A DNA stretch of 64,000 bases from Channallabes apus (GCA_030522415.1 CM060105.1:14661277-14725276), one strand, 5' to 3'; positions 1 through 10,209 are shown, counted from the stretch's first letter. Notes: generated by a model from the letters alone, not told the origin. Made by a program: numbers and translations.

Positions 1-734
1 AGCATTATGAGTTTTTATAAACATCTGCATAATTTTTAAATCCACTTTACTGTACATACTTCCTGATTTACAAACTGCATGGTTTTTTTATTATTACATA
101 ATTCATATTTTGCAATAAATAAATATTTGATTTCATTTACAAATCAATAGAAATACAAATAAAACCAACAATAGTAAAGAAAACCAAGAGAGGGTAATAA
201 ATATGAGGTAAAAGAAGCCTTGCGATCAGGTTGAGGCCTGGATACACACTGACACCTACAGGCTGGAGAAGGTGCAGGTTCATCTCAGCGCATCAGGTCA
301 AGGGCAGATAGAGAGCTTTTCTAGTCTGTTTATTTCAACTACAGTTATTAATTACATTTTAAACAGATGTGCAGCAGCTTTTTGCCCCACCCCGGGGCAA
401 AAAGCTGCTGTTTAAGAAAAATAAAATAAAAGAATAAGAAAAGAATATAATAAAATAAAAGAATTTATAAAACTAATAAAGTTGGCCCTTTGTGTCTTTA
501 TAGCTAGTTTCCCCAGTGGTTCCAGTACATCTAGTGATTTTTCCAAAAGGTTTTTTTCCTAGGGTTTTCCAAACTGTGATAAGACAGTGCAGTGTTTACT
601 CTCTTCTAGCTACAAGTACATCTAAACTGAGAGTTCAGTGTTAATGATGGCATTGTGAAGATTTACTGAATGCTGGAAGTAGGTCCAGAAACCTGGACAC
701 CTGGACTCATATCTGCCCTGATTAAAAATGGTAG
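1..734. other. Intergenic AT-rich DNA, no gene seen
   Basis: This stretch is AT-rich with no open frame resembling a protein and no recognised RNA. Its only marked structure is the perfect inverted repeat at 372-410, listed separately. Confidence 0.5.
372..410. repeat. Perfect short inverted repeat (17-bp arms)
   Basis: The left arm at 372-388 is the exact reverse complement of the right arm at 394-410, around a five-base loop (ACCCC). The arms hold a T5/A5 block and a GGGG/CCCC block next to the loop, so the hairpin would be very stable. Pairing does not extend outside the arms. It is too short for a usual microRNA precursor. It may be a foldback remnant or a cruciform-prone site; its function is unknown. 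Confidence 0.75.
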
Positions 735-1533
735 TCAGTGTGAGTGGATGAGTGAGTGAGGGGGTGAGTGAGGGAGGGAGGGAGGGAGTGAGGGAGTGAG
801 TGGGTGGGTGAGTGAGTGACTCAGTGAGTGAGTGAGTGAGTGAGTGAGTGAATGAGTGAGTGAGTGGGTGGGTGAGTGAGTGAATGAGTGAGTGTGTGAG
901 TGTGTAAGTGAGTGAATGAGTGAGTGTGTGAGTGTGTAAGTGAGTGAATGAGTGAGTGTGTGAGTGTGTAAGTGAGTGAGTAAGGGAGTGAGTGAGTGAG
1001 TGAGTGAGTGAATGAGTGAGTGAGTGAGTGAGTGAGTGAGTGGGTGAGTGAGTGAGTGAATGAATGAATGAATGAGTGAGTGAGTAGATGGGTGAGTGAG
1101 TGAGTGAGTGAGTGAGTCAGTGAGTGAATGAATGAGTGAGTGAGTGAGTGAATGAGTGAGTGAGTGAGTGAGTGAATGAGTGAGTGAGTGAGTGAATGAA
1201 TGAATGAATGAGTGAGTGAGTGAGTGAGTGAGTGAGTGAGTAGATGGGTGAGTGAGTGAGTGAGTGAGTGAGTCAGTGAGTCAGTGAGTGAATGAATGAG
1301 TGAGTGAGTGAGTGAGTGAATGAGTGAGTGAGTGATTGAGTGAATGAATGAATGAATGAGTGAGTAGATGGGTGAGTGAGTGAGTGAGTGAGTGAGTGAG
1401 TGAGTGAGTGAATGAGTGAGTGAGTGAATGAACGAGTGAGTGAATGAGTGAGTGAATGAGTGAATGAATGAGTGAGTGAATGAACGAGTGAGTGAATGAG
1501 TGAGTCAGTGAGTGAGTGAGTGAGTGAGTGAGT
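735..1533. repeat. GAGT/GAAT tetranucleotide tandem array
   Basis: About 800 bp of GAGT units with GAAT, GGGT, GTGT and GTCA variants. Within it a rarer TAGATGGG variant recurs at about 1085, 1241 and 1365, spaced by whole numbers of four-base units, which points to higher-order duplication. Open frames across it only encode Ser-Leu-Thr-His repeats and are artefacts. Confidence 0.95.
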
Positions 1534-4500
1534 TCCTAGCTCCAGCACTATGCTGACTGAGTGTGTGTAATATGTGAAATCACATTCAACACAAGTTTCA
1601 ACAAGTCACAGAACTGAAATAGGAACAAAATACATATGGGAAAAACAAACATGCCACCTGATGAGCGGCTCGAAATTAAAGCTGGAACTTGTGCAACTCA
1701 GGAAGGAAGAGGCGGACAAAGCTGCTGAGGTAACACTGGGGGACTTTTTGTGAACTTTGAATTTATTGACCGCAATGTGTTAAGTTTTTGGAAACCTACT
1801 GTTGGTCACAAAGTGCAAAACATATGACAAATGTTTTAGTCTAAAACAAGAAAAACTAAAGACAAAATACTACAATATAACGAAACCTTATTGTAGTAAA
1901 ATTACTGCGGAAAATACTACAATAAATTCTACAGTATACCACGGCATTTAGTAAATACTAGGGTTTACTAAAGTACACTAGAGTAAGTTACAATATACAC
2001 TCGTAATTATTATAGTAAACTCTAGTATTTTTTTCCTGTGGGAATGCAGAAATGTTAACATACGCACCCATCACTCTGTCACTAAGACTGCAGTAAAGAC
2101 ATGCTGGAGTCCCTGGTGTTGTGGGATGGAAATATCATTAACCCATTTTGCCTAAGCAAACTAAAAAATGTGGGACAATTCCCTGTATTTAAAATATTTT
2201 AACGGGGCCTCAACGGGTACTCATTTTACCCCAAAAGGTGCTTAACCACAAAACCTTAATTATATATATTTTTATTTAGAATTTCATTCATTAGTATGTC
2301 ATTGATAAAATAAAATAATTAATCTTGTACAAGACATGTAATTCACTAAATCTAATAATAAATTTTTTTCTATAAAAACCAACATTTCTTTATGTAATTA
2401 ACGATTGAAACAGTGTTGTTAGTGTAGTTTAAAACTCCGCCCCTTATGTATATCAGTTTCAGCCTGTGACCCTGGAGCACTGGGCATAAGCAAATTAACT
2501 CAGGAATATTTATGCATTGCTCTGGTACATGAAGCATGAGATTCAATATTCTTTTCTGGCAAAGTGCACGATTGGGATGTCCCTTTTAAACCAAAATCAT
2601 TCCATACAAATAAAATTAACATATACCATGACCTTATCTTGTGTTTCTTCATGGCATCCCATCCCAGCCTGGCTGGCTCTGTGCAGACTGAGACTGAGGC
2701 GGAGGACACCAGGCCGACGCCCCTTTCAGCTGCAAAACAACTCATGAGGAGCTACAATCCCAGCTGTATATGATGTAACTGAAAGGCCATCCAGAGGTTT
2801 TATGTCATCTTCCAACACAAGACAGGGAGGACAGCCCTGATCAGAAGCCAGTAGCCATTTACCACTGTAAACAAGTGCTGTTTTTGTGCTATATGATGAG
2901 ACCTAAATGCTGGCTGATAATGATTATGAATGTTATTCCTATATGTACATATGCATCAATCAGCCATAACATCACCACCACTACCAGGTGACATGAACAA
3001 CATTTATCAACAGTTATACACCAACAAACTGATTATAGGATTATAGGGACCCAAGGCTTACCCATGCCCATGACTGTGAGTACCGTATATCTGTAGAAGA
3101 TATACGTTACAGAAAAGCAGGTTTTAGTATAAAAAGGAAACGGCATTTGTTTCTGATCAGCACATTGCACATTCTGACATGGTTATGACTCAGGTATCCT
3201 GAGTGTGTGCGGTATGTGAGAAATCTCAGTGGGCTTAAGAGCACACTCAGTTGAGTCACTACGGGTGTGAAGGATTGCGGACTGCACTGAGCGACACCGC
3301 CAGAGGGGGGTGACATCAGTATGACTGGCTCAAAAAGTTACTTTCCAATACATTACCTTAAAAACGTGTTACAACAATTAAAAATTCAATTCGTCTTGTA
3401 TTAATAAAACCAAAAAAAAACTTTTTGAACATTCCAATGTGGTCAGAGCTGTCATTCTTACCGAGTTACAATGATTTTATGAATTACATGGTTTCATCTC
3501 AAGCACCACAAGCACAAGCTGTTGTTTCCATTGCTAATACTTTCAATTTAACAACCACAAAAATAGGAAACAAAACATTGTGATTTTGCCATATTTTCTG
3601 GCTGTTACTTTGGGAACTTGGAACAGTAGAGTACCTTGCTAGAGTATCTTGGTATCTTACATGTACAGTAAACAAGATACCTGGTTCGCAAGCGAATCGT
3701 GAATACTGGGAGCTTCTACACATTCGGAACATAAGCACGATTCCCAATATGCCAGATCTTAGCCGAAAGATCTATGATGCTTATGTAATGTAGGAACAGG
3801 AAGTAAGTAAGGAAGCGATTCAAAACTGAAGGTCCTTTGGTGGCTTGGATGAAGGCATGGGCATCACTACAAATATCTCAGATGGTATTGGTTGGTCTCA
3901 GCAACCAATCACACAAGCCAGTCAAAGAATTGTTCTTTTTTTTTTAATGAAAGTAAAGGACCTGCAAATTGGTATGTGAATATTAATTTCATCCTGCTGC
4001 CTACTACCATCGCAGCAAGACATTGCCACGCCTCATATTGGTAGAACATGATAAAAGTGTGCGAATGGGTGGAATATCCTTTAAAATAGCAGAGGACACC
4101 AAAGTTCTGAACAACAGCCTGACTCAGAATCCAGAATCACTGACTCATATCCTGCACAAGACATTTTCACACAATGAGCATTTCTGTGTTGTGTGTGAAC
4201 ATGCCGAGGAATGGTACAGAGAGAGAGAGAGACAGACAGAGAGACAGACAGAGAGAGGGGCGCACAATAATGCATTATAATGAGTGAGTCATCGTTGTGG
4301 TATTAAGTGAATTTTCTCTACTGTCATTACTGGTTCTCCTGAGATCTGTCTCCTGTTCCTGTTGTAAAATATGCACATAAGTCCGTTACAATATGTACAC
4401 ATTGCACTCTGAACCGAGTAAAAACCTGACCTTTAATAATACTGGCGCTATTCAGTTGTTTAGCTTGTGTTGGGAAATCCTGACTGATGTCACTGCATCT

Positions 4501-4599
4501 GAATTCAATCAACCAGCCAAAAACAACCAAAACATTGGCCTCTGAGCAAAACTGGGTTTTTCAGCCTGTACTTCACCACCTCTTCTTTAAGAAAAACAA
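1534..4599. other. Intergenic region of repeat relics, no gene seen
   Basis: No exon of a known family was recognised. Recognisable pieces are an A/T-rich foldback-like stretch rich in TAGTAAA/TTTACTA words (about 1840-2040) and a fragment of a fish DNA transposon end with the words CAGCCATAACAT at about 2957-2975, related to the element at 22613-23784. A GA/CAGA-rich patch lies at 4218-4256. Confidence 0.45.
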
Positions 4600-4840
4600 A
4601 TATGTGTGGAGTTCCTGTCCATGTGCTCCCTGTGTTTCCAGGGTGTTTCCTCTGGGATCTCCTGTTTCCTCACAGCTCCCAACAACATGCCATTAGGTAC
4701 ATTGTTGGTCTTGGAACTTGAGTGCATGGTGTCCTGCAGTGGACTGGTGTCTCATCCAGGGTGTATTTCCAGGGCACGGTCAAAGAGTAGGATCCTCCCA
4801 AATCCTGACTAGGATAACATGCTTAAATGTAAATGAATGA
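4600..4840 (+). repeat. Old, diverged copy of the tRNA-headed SINE (body and tail)
   Basis: The order of recognisable blocks matches the young SINE copies on the + strand: a TCCTGTTTCCTCACAG block, a segment recalling GGTGTATTCCAGGGC, and an AATGAATGAA-like tail near 4833. Divergence is high and the tRNA-like head is not seen. Confidence 0.5.
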
Positions 4841-4984
4841 ACAAATCACGATGTTAAAAGTCAACTTTGGAATTTGTGATTGGTTTTTAGGAATGGAACC
4901 ACACAAACTTCAACAAAGTGGAGTTGATGTTAACTTAAAAGCTTCTATAAAGTTAGATTTTTTACCTTAAAGAATGTTGTTACC

Positions 4985-5165
4985 GAAGGGAGTTATTTAT
5001 GGTCATGTTATCTGATATCAACCAAACGAGGGTGGGTCCACTTTTGAACCCATCTGGTTCGTCTCAAAGGTTTCTTCCTCATCTTGTCTCAGAGAGTTTT
5101 TCCTCACCACCATCACCTCTGGGTTTCACTCCTGTAAAGCTTCTATGTAACAATGTCGATTTGAA
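4985..5165 (+). repeat. Dispersed fish repeat fragment
   Basis: The blocks around AAGGTTTCTTCCTCAT and GAGTTTTTCCTCACCACCATCACC are the reverse complement, with divergence, of blocks at 23935-24030. The two are copies of one family in opposite orientation. The words are common in teleost genomic DNA. No coding capacity is seen. Confidence 0.55.
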
Positions 5166-5367
5166 TGCGCGAAGGCTTTACTCAAAGGTCTGACTCGCCC
5201 ATAACAAATACAGGATCTTGGAAAGAAAGGAATTTGACTGTGGATGGAAGACGTTGTATAAGCTTGTCAAAATGAGTCCACGTGGAATGCATACTGTAAT
5301 GAAAAGCAAAAGGCGGTCCGTCAAAATATTAGTGTGTGACTTTTTTTTTTAATAATGTTTTAATATA

Positions 5368-5740
5368 GGCGGCGCGGTGGTGTAGTGGTTAGCACTGTCG
5401 CCTTGCACCTCCAGGGTCTGGGTTCGATTCCCCGGCCAGGCTCGATTCCCGTCTCTGTGTGCATGGAGTTTGCATGTTCTCCCCGTGCTTGGTGGGTTTC
5501 CTCCGGGTACTCCGGTTTCCTCCCACAGTCCAAAGATATGCAGGTTAGGCTAATTGGCGTTCCCAAATTGCCCGTAGTGTGTGATTGGGTGTGTGAGTGT
5601 GTGTATGTGTGTGTGCCCTGCGATGGATTGGCACCCTGTCCAGGGTGTACCCCGCCTAGTGCCCGAAGTCTCCTGGGATAGGCTCCAGGTCCCCCGCGAC
5701 CCTGAACACAGGATTAAGCGGTATAGAAGATGAATGAATG
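5368..5740 (+). mobile_element. Young full-length tRNA-derived SINE (subfamily A)
   Basis: The element begins with GGCGGCGCGG and a tRNA-like head. An A-box-like GGTGTAGTGGTTAGC is followed by a B-box-like GGTTCGATTCC. A body with the CCTCCGGGTACTCCGG and GGCTAATTGGCGTTCCC blocks follows, and the element ends in GATGAATGAATG. A perfect 14-bp target-site duplication (AATGTTTTAATATA) lies at 5354-5367 and 5741-5754. Subfamily A is marked here by ACTAGGCGGGGTAC and ATATCTTTGG (read on the opposite strand). Intact ends and a perfect duplication indicate recent retrotransposition. Open frames within it are artefacts. Confidence 0.93.
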
Positions 5741-5819
5741 AATGTTTTAATATAATGTTAACTAAACAATAAGCAAGTTTAACAAACCCTAGTGATAAAA
5801 AAAACACTATTCTGCTTTT

Positions 5820-6183
5820 AAATGTATTTTAACACACTGCCCAGCCAAAAATAAGTCATACACTCTAATATTTCATTAGCATCATTTTAATAAGCATTCA
5901 TATGACCTCAATTTTTGCTGAACCCAGACCTGACCAACAGAAACAACCCAAGACCATAACACTGCCCCCTCTAGGCATGATGTCATGATCTAGAAACAGG
6001 GTCAATTTGGACTCATCTGACCACATGACCTTTTTTCAAAGCTCCACATTTTTTATGCTCCCAAGCAAATCAAATTGCTTCTGATTCACCTTACTGATTA
6101 GTGGTTTTGTTAAGGCTGCACATCTGTTTAAATTACAATCCCTTGAGTTCTCTTTGCATTGTGTGCATGTGGAAATGCTCTTT
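5820..6183 (-). mobile_element. Degenerate antisense Tc1-type relic
   Basis: Words such as CCATAACACTGCC, TCTGACCACATGACCTTTTTTC and TTTGCATTGTGTGCATGTGG recur in the relics near 20.3, 47.7, 48.4 and 50.1 kb. Read on the minus strand they correspond to the later part of a Tc1-type transposase region. No frame survives. A further piece continues at about 6440-6620 after the repeats inserted at 6184-6415. Confidence 0.5.
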
Positions 6184-6282
6184 GTTTGTGTAGTCCAACT
6201 CTTTGTGACCGTGATCATGTCCATGGGGTTTCCTTGGCAAGGATACTGGAGTGGGTTGCCATTTCCTTCTCCAGAGGACCCG
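6184..6282 (-). mobile_element. Segment resembling Bov-A/RTE-derived SINE sequence
   Basis: Read on the minus strand the segment contains GGAGAAGGAAATGGCAACCC, then ACTCCAGTATCCTTGCC, CCATGGACATGATC and CACAAAGAGTTGGACTAC. This order and wording closely resemble the ruminant Bov-A/Bov-tA repeat from memory; marsupial RTE-linked SINEs share part of it. A minus-strand frame reads RRKWQPTPVSLPRKPHG, the peptide such repeats typically give. The sequence is a shortened version lacking the middle block of the ruminant repeat. It lies directly against a tRNA-SINE-like piece at 6283-6415. Flanking sequence is fish repeat on both sides. Confidence 0.6.
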
Positions 6283-6415
6283 CACTATGGGCGGTTTGGA
6301 ATAGTTAATTAGCATAATCTGCATGCCACTAAGCACAAGGAAAACATGCACACAGACCCAAAGCAGGAATCGAACCCAGACCCTGGAGGTGCAAGGCGAC
6401 AGTGTTAACCACTTT
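6283..6415 (-). mobile_element. Shortened tRNA-SINE-like piece (head side)
   Basis: On the minus strand this piece has GTGGTTAACACTGTCGCC, then TGCACCTCCAGGGTCTGGG with the B-box-like GGTTCGATTCC, then a body shortened compared with the young SINEs and a CCCATAGTGCGGG end. It then runs straight into the Bov-A-like segment at 6184-6282, giving the same order (tRNA head, then Bov-A-like part) as ruminant Bov-tA. Confidence 0.6.
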
Positions 6416-6635
6416 TTTTTCACAGTGTTGACCACATTTCTTCCTCGAAGACGATGACATTCCATGATTTAATAATGCATTTTAAAGTTCTCAACTCAAT
6501 ATTATTAGCTTCAGCATTTGCCTTAGTTGTTTTCTTTGCTTGATGAAGAGCAAATGATTTGAGTCTTCTGAAACAGAGAAGCATCTTTGGATACTGCATG
6601 CGATAATGGATAATGAGAAGCTTCTGCATCAAATC

Positions 6636-6990
6636 ATTCATCTTCTATACCGCTTTATCCTGTATTTAGGGTCGCGGGGACCTGGAGCCTATCCCAGGAA
6701 ACTCAGGGCATGAGGCAGGGTACGCTGGACAGCGTGCCAATCCATCGCAGAGCACACATACACACTCATTCACACACTATGGTCAATTTGGGAACGCCAA
6801 TTAGCATGTCTAATCTGCATGTCTTTGGACTGTGGGAGGAAACCGGAGTACCCGGAGGAAACCCACCAAGCACGGGGAGAACATGCAAACTCCATGCACA
6901 CAGAGATGGGAATCAAGCCTGGCCGGGAATCGAACCCAGACCCTGGAGGTGCAAGGGGACAGTGCTAACCACTACACCACCGCGCCGCTC
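6636..6990 (-). mobile_element. Young tRNA-derived SINE (subfamily B)
   Basis: A complete copy in minus orientation, with the tail at the left (ATTCATCTTC) and the tRNA-like head at the right (CACTACACCACCGCGCCG). A perfect 12-bp target-site duplication (CTGCATCAAATC) lies at 6624-6635 and 6991-7002. Subfamily B is marked by CTGTATTTAGGG, GAGGCAGGGTAC and ATGTCTTTGG, unlike subfamily A. Confidence 0.9.
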
Positions 6991-7284
6991 CTGCATCAAA
7001 TCGTATGCATTTATTTAGACTGTAGAGATATCAGAGGAAGGGGTTGGACTGTTTGAATGCTAATTTTGATAGAACAGAGTCAACCAGCGATCGTCACTGA
7101 AGAGGCGACAACGACGACAATGAGACAGAGAGTGATGTAGACAAAGCCGAAAATGAGACCAATAACACATTTCTCGTTATAAAGTTATAATTTTTGTTTT
7201 AGATTATGAACTTTAACACAGCTTGTGGATTTTAAACATAGATATTGTATTTTAGATAATCCCTAAAGAATGTCTCAACAATGC

Positions 7285-7725
7285 CTAAAGAATGTCTCAC
7301 TAACCCTCTATACTGCTTTATCGTGGTAACAGGGTCATGAGGTGCATCCTGGACAAGGAGTCAATCCAACATTGGGCACACACACCCATATAAATACACA
7401 GTCACACACTCTTTCATACATTCATTCATTCATTCATTCATTTTCTATACCGCTTAATCCTGTGTTCAGGGTCGCGGGGGACCTGGAGCCTATCCCAGGA
7501 GACTTCGGGCACTAGGCGGGGTACACCCTGGACAGGGTCTCTTTCATACACTACTTACAATTTGGGAATCCCAAATAGACTAATCTGCATGTCTTTGGAC
7601 TGCGGGAGGAAACCGGCGTATGCGGAGGAAACCCATAAAGCATTGAGAGAACATGAAAACTCCATGCACACAGACCCTGAGACATGAAATGAACCTAGAC
7701 CTTGGCGGTTCAAGGCGGCAGTGCT
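7285..7725 (-). mobile_element. Old SINE copy carrying a nested younger SINE
   Basis: Diverged SINE blocks (ACTGCTTTATCG and GGTGCATCCTGGAC on the left; GCATGTCTTTGGACTGCGGG and a degenerate head on the right) are separated by the younger copy at 7421-7538. The old copy is heavily mutated. Confidence 0.65.
7421..7538 (-). mobile_element. 5'-truncated young SINE nested in an older SINE
   Basis: Subfamily A sequence in minus orientation runs from the tail (TTCATTCATT) to GGACAGGGT and then stops, so the tRNA-like 5' half is missing. A perfect 12-bp target-site duplication (CTCTTTCATACA) lies at 7409-7420 and 7539-7550. The truncation is therefore original to the insertion, as expected for incomplete target-primed reverse transcription. 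Confidence 0.85.
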
Positions 7726-8043
7726 TTTTTGTTTTTTACTTAACCAAAATGTAAAATTCTAGAACTTTACATGCGATTAAGATACCTGGAACAGTGCCAT
7801 TATTAAAGGGATTTCACCCTGGCCGAGCCTTAAACTCTGAGTCAATTGTTTTGTTCTTTTTTATTATTAATGAGAGTTCTTGCTCTTAGATCCACCCTGA
7901 CTGCTTTCTGCATTTGGAAATCTTTTTTTTCTTCTTTTTCTTTTTTTTAAATCTAAATCTACCCAACATTTCTCTTTACATTTTATGGGGGGGGGGGGGC
8001 GACTGCCTGGGGGTCTAACTGAAACTTAAGTTTCTGTACCCCA

Positions 8044-8045
<2 letters not shown>

Positions 8046-8114
<69 letters not shown>
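8046..8114. repeat. (TG)n microsatellite
   Basis: An almost pure run of about 34 TG units. A poly-G run lies close upstream at 7987-7999. Confidence 0.97.
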
Positions 8115-8118
<4 letters not shown>

Positions 8119-8594
8119 TGTGCAGGCAACAAAACCTGTTATAGCATGAATGCAGGCTGTGTGAAAATAACTGCGCAGAAGTTGTAGAGCGAGGTAGCTC
8201 TTGTATGTCATTTACAGACCGTTGCACAAGATGGTGTGTTTAAACGTGCAAGAGTGAGTGTGTCAGACTTTTGGGCTCGGCAGAAGCTGGAGTGAAACAG
8301 TGTAGGATTTTAGGATTACTCCCTGTTTGTGCACGTGTGTGTGTGTGTGTGCGTATATGTGTGTATCTAATGACACACCCTGCACAACTGGTGTCATGAA
8401 TAAAGATGGAAACTAGCCAAAGTGGATGATGTAGTCCTCAAAAGTCTTTAAATCCGAATGCAAACACACACACAGTAGTCATTAGAACTTTATTACATTA
8501 CATTTATATTTACTTACTGTACATTTACACATTTTAAGAGCTTTCCAAATTTGAAGCTTGTGTAAACGAAACCTGAATGATTAAAGCGCACATA

Positions 8595-8685
8595 GACCCT
8601 TAAACCTTGAAGAGGACATTCTATAACAATAACTATACAACGGTTACTTTGAACCGAGCAATCTGATTGGACGAGAGGCACTACT
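8595..8685. repeat. Dispersed repeat, copy 1
   Basis: Shares long, nearly identical blocks (TTAAACCTTGAAG, GGACATTCTATAACAATAAC, CCGAGCAATCTGATTGGACG) in the same order with 10120-10206. The CTGATTGG core also occurs in repeats near 22.0, 36.5 and 62.1 kb. Confidence 0.7.
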
Positions 8686-8899
8686 TTCTGATAAAAGTAA
8701 TTAGTTCGAGTACTTTTCCGTTGCAGAAAATGAAAACTGCTTTGTGATTCCTCATGCATGTTGCAGGTGAGATAGGGGTATAACAGCAGGAGTAACAGAG
8801 GGGGCGGGCTATCGGGGGCGGGGCTTGTAGGACGACTTTCACACACACACACACTAACGGATTGGGAATGACTGCTGTCTGGCTCACGGATTACATAAA

Positions 8900-9055
8900 T
8901 TGTCTGAATAACGGATTACATTCTTGAAAACGTAACTAAGTAACTGAGAACTTAAATAGCGGACCTAACACGTTAGATTACTCGTTATATCAATAAAAGT
9001 AATCCAAGCACTCTAACGCGTTACTTTGTAACACGTTACACCCAACACTGCTCTC
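8900..9055. repeat. Dispersed non-coding element end
   Basis: The stretch carries TAACGCGTTACTTTGTAAC followed by ACGTTACACCCAACACTG, a word set common in cyprinid and other fish repeats. It is partly palindromic around GTTACTTTGTAAC. The family is not named with certainty. Confidence 0.4.
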
Positions 9056-9282
9056 ATCCCATTCTGTTAAAACCTGGTTAATTCTATTTGCCTCTTTGTT
9101 TGCAAAGTACTTGATTACATTACATACTTGATACACTAATTAAACATAATGAGAACTTGTTTTTTGATGCTTATATAATTATAATAATCATAATTATTTT
9201 AACTTTTTAATTGTAACAAGGTCAAGTAGTAGGTGTGTAGGTGATCAACATCAGAGTTGAGAATTAGTGATCACTGATCAGG

Positions 9283-9600
9283 GGTTTAATAGTTAGCACT
9301 GTGGCCTCGCACCTTCTGGTTCCGGGTTTGATTCACACCTCGCGGTCTGGATTCACACTGGATGTGCATGTTCTCCCTGTGCTTGGTGGGTTTCCTCCGG
9401 GTACTCCGGTTTCCTCCCACAGTCCAAAGACATGCAGATTAGGTTGCCATTAATGACATTCGTAATTTAACCCATAATGTGCGTGTGCCCTGTGATTAAT
9501 TGGCACCCTGTCCGGGGTGTACCCTGCCTCATGCCCTAAGTCTCCTGGAATATGCTCCTAGACCCTGTACACAGGATGGAGTGGTATGGACAATGAGAGA
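9283..9600 (+). mobile_element. Older tRNA-derived SINE
   Basis: Plus orientation: a degenerate head (TAGTTAGCACTG), then TTTCCTCCGGGTACTCCGG, GTGTACCCTGCCTCATGCCC and an altered tail. It is clearly more diverged than the neighbouring minus copy, which landed at its 3' end. Confidence 0.75.
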
Positions 9601-9611
9601 GTGAGTAATCA

Positions 9612-9979
9612 TTCATTCATTCATTAATTCATTTTCTATACCGCTTCATCCTGTATTTAGTCGCGGGGACCTGGAGCCTATCCCAGGAGACTCAGGGCAC
9701 GAGGCAGGGTACACCCTGGACAGTGTGCCAATCCATCGCAGAGCACACACACACACACACACACACACACTGTGGTCAATTTTGGGAACGCCAATTAGCC
9801 TAATCTGCATGTCTTTGGACTGTGGGAGGAAACCGGAGTACCCGGAGGAAACCCACCAAGCACGGGGAGGACATGCAAACTCCATGCACACAGAGACGGG
9901 AATCAAGCCTGACCGGGATTCGAACCCGGACCCTGGAGGTGCAAGGCGACAGTGCTAACCACTACACCACCATGCCGCC
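9612..9979 (-). mobile_element. Young tRNA-derived SINE (subfamily B)
   Basis: A full copy in minus orientation with an ATTC tail at the left and a CACTACACCACCATGCC head at the right. An 11-bp target-site duplication (GTGAGTAATCA) lies at 9601-9611 and 9980-9990. A CA microsatellite has expanded inside it at about 9746-9771. Confidence 0.9.
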
Positions 9980-10119
9980 GTGAGTAATCAGAAAAGGTAT
10001 TAAAGTATTTAATGCCCTTTTAAAGGCAGACTGAACTGGAGGAGACCTATAGGTGGCAGTAATGCAACTTACTGGATGTCAATTGCTTTAAACAAGAAAC
10101 AGGGTGGTGTGATGCAGCT

Positions 10120-10206
10120 GTTAAACCTTGAAGTGGACATTCTATAACAATAACTACTGTATACAACAGTTAGCTTGAACCGAGCAATCTGATTGGACGA
10201 GAGGCA
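10120..10206. repeat. Dispersed repeat, copy 2
   Basis: Near-identical to 8595-8685 in the same orientation, so the SINE pair at 9.3-10.0 kb lies between two copies of the same repeat. Confidence 0.7.
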
Positions 10207-10209
10207 TTC

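Noticed and set aside
372..410. microRNA precursor
   Set aside because: Stem of 17 bp and a 5-base loop are too short for a canonical precursor.
1273..1548. Open frame of Ser-Leu-Thr-His repeats on the minus strand
   Set aside because: It is only the translation of the GAGT tetranucleotide array.
5380..5435. tRNA gene suggested by A and B boxes
   Set aside because: The sequence does not fold into a full cloverleaf with an acceptor stem; it is the head of a SINE, repeated many times in the window.
5360..5807. Open frames over SINE copies (also at 6710, 9646, 23105, 46497, 49469)
   Set aside because: The same peptide (e.g. MEFACSPRAWWVSSGYSGF) recurs in every SINE copy; it is non-coding tRNA-derived sequence.
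6133..6465. Possible bovine contamination because of the RRKWQPTPV-type peptide
   Set aside because: The segment is diverged from the ruminant repeat, lacks its middle block and is embedded between fish repeats. A composite or RTE-related fish repeat is more likely, though read checking is advised in the finding.
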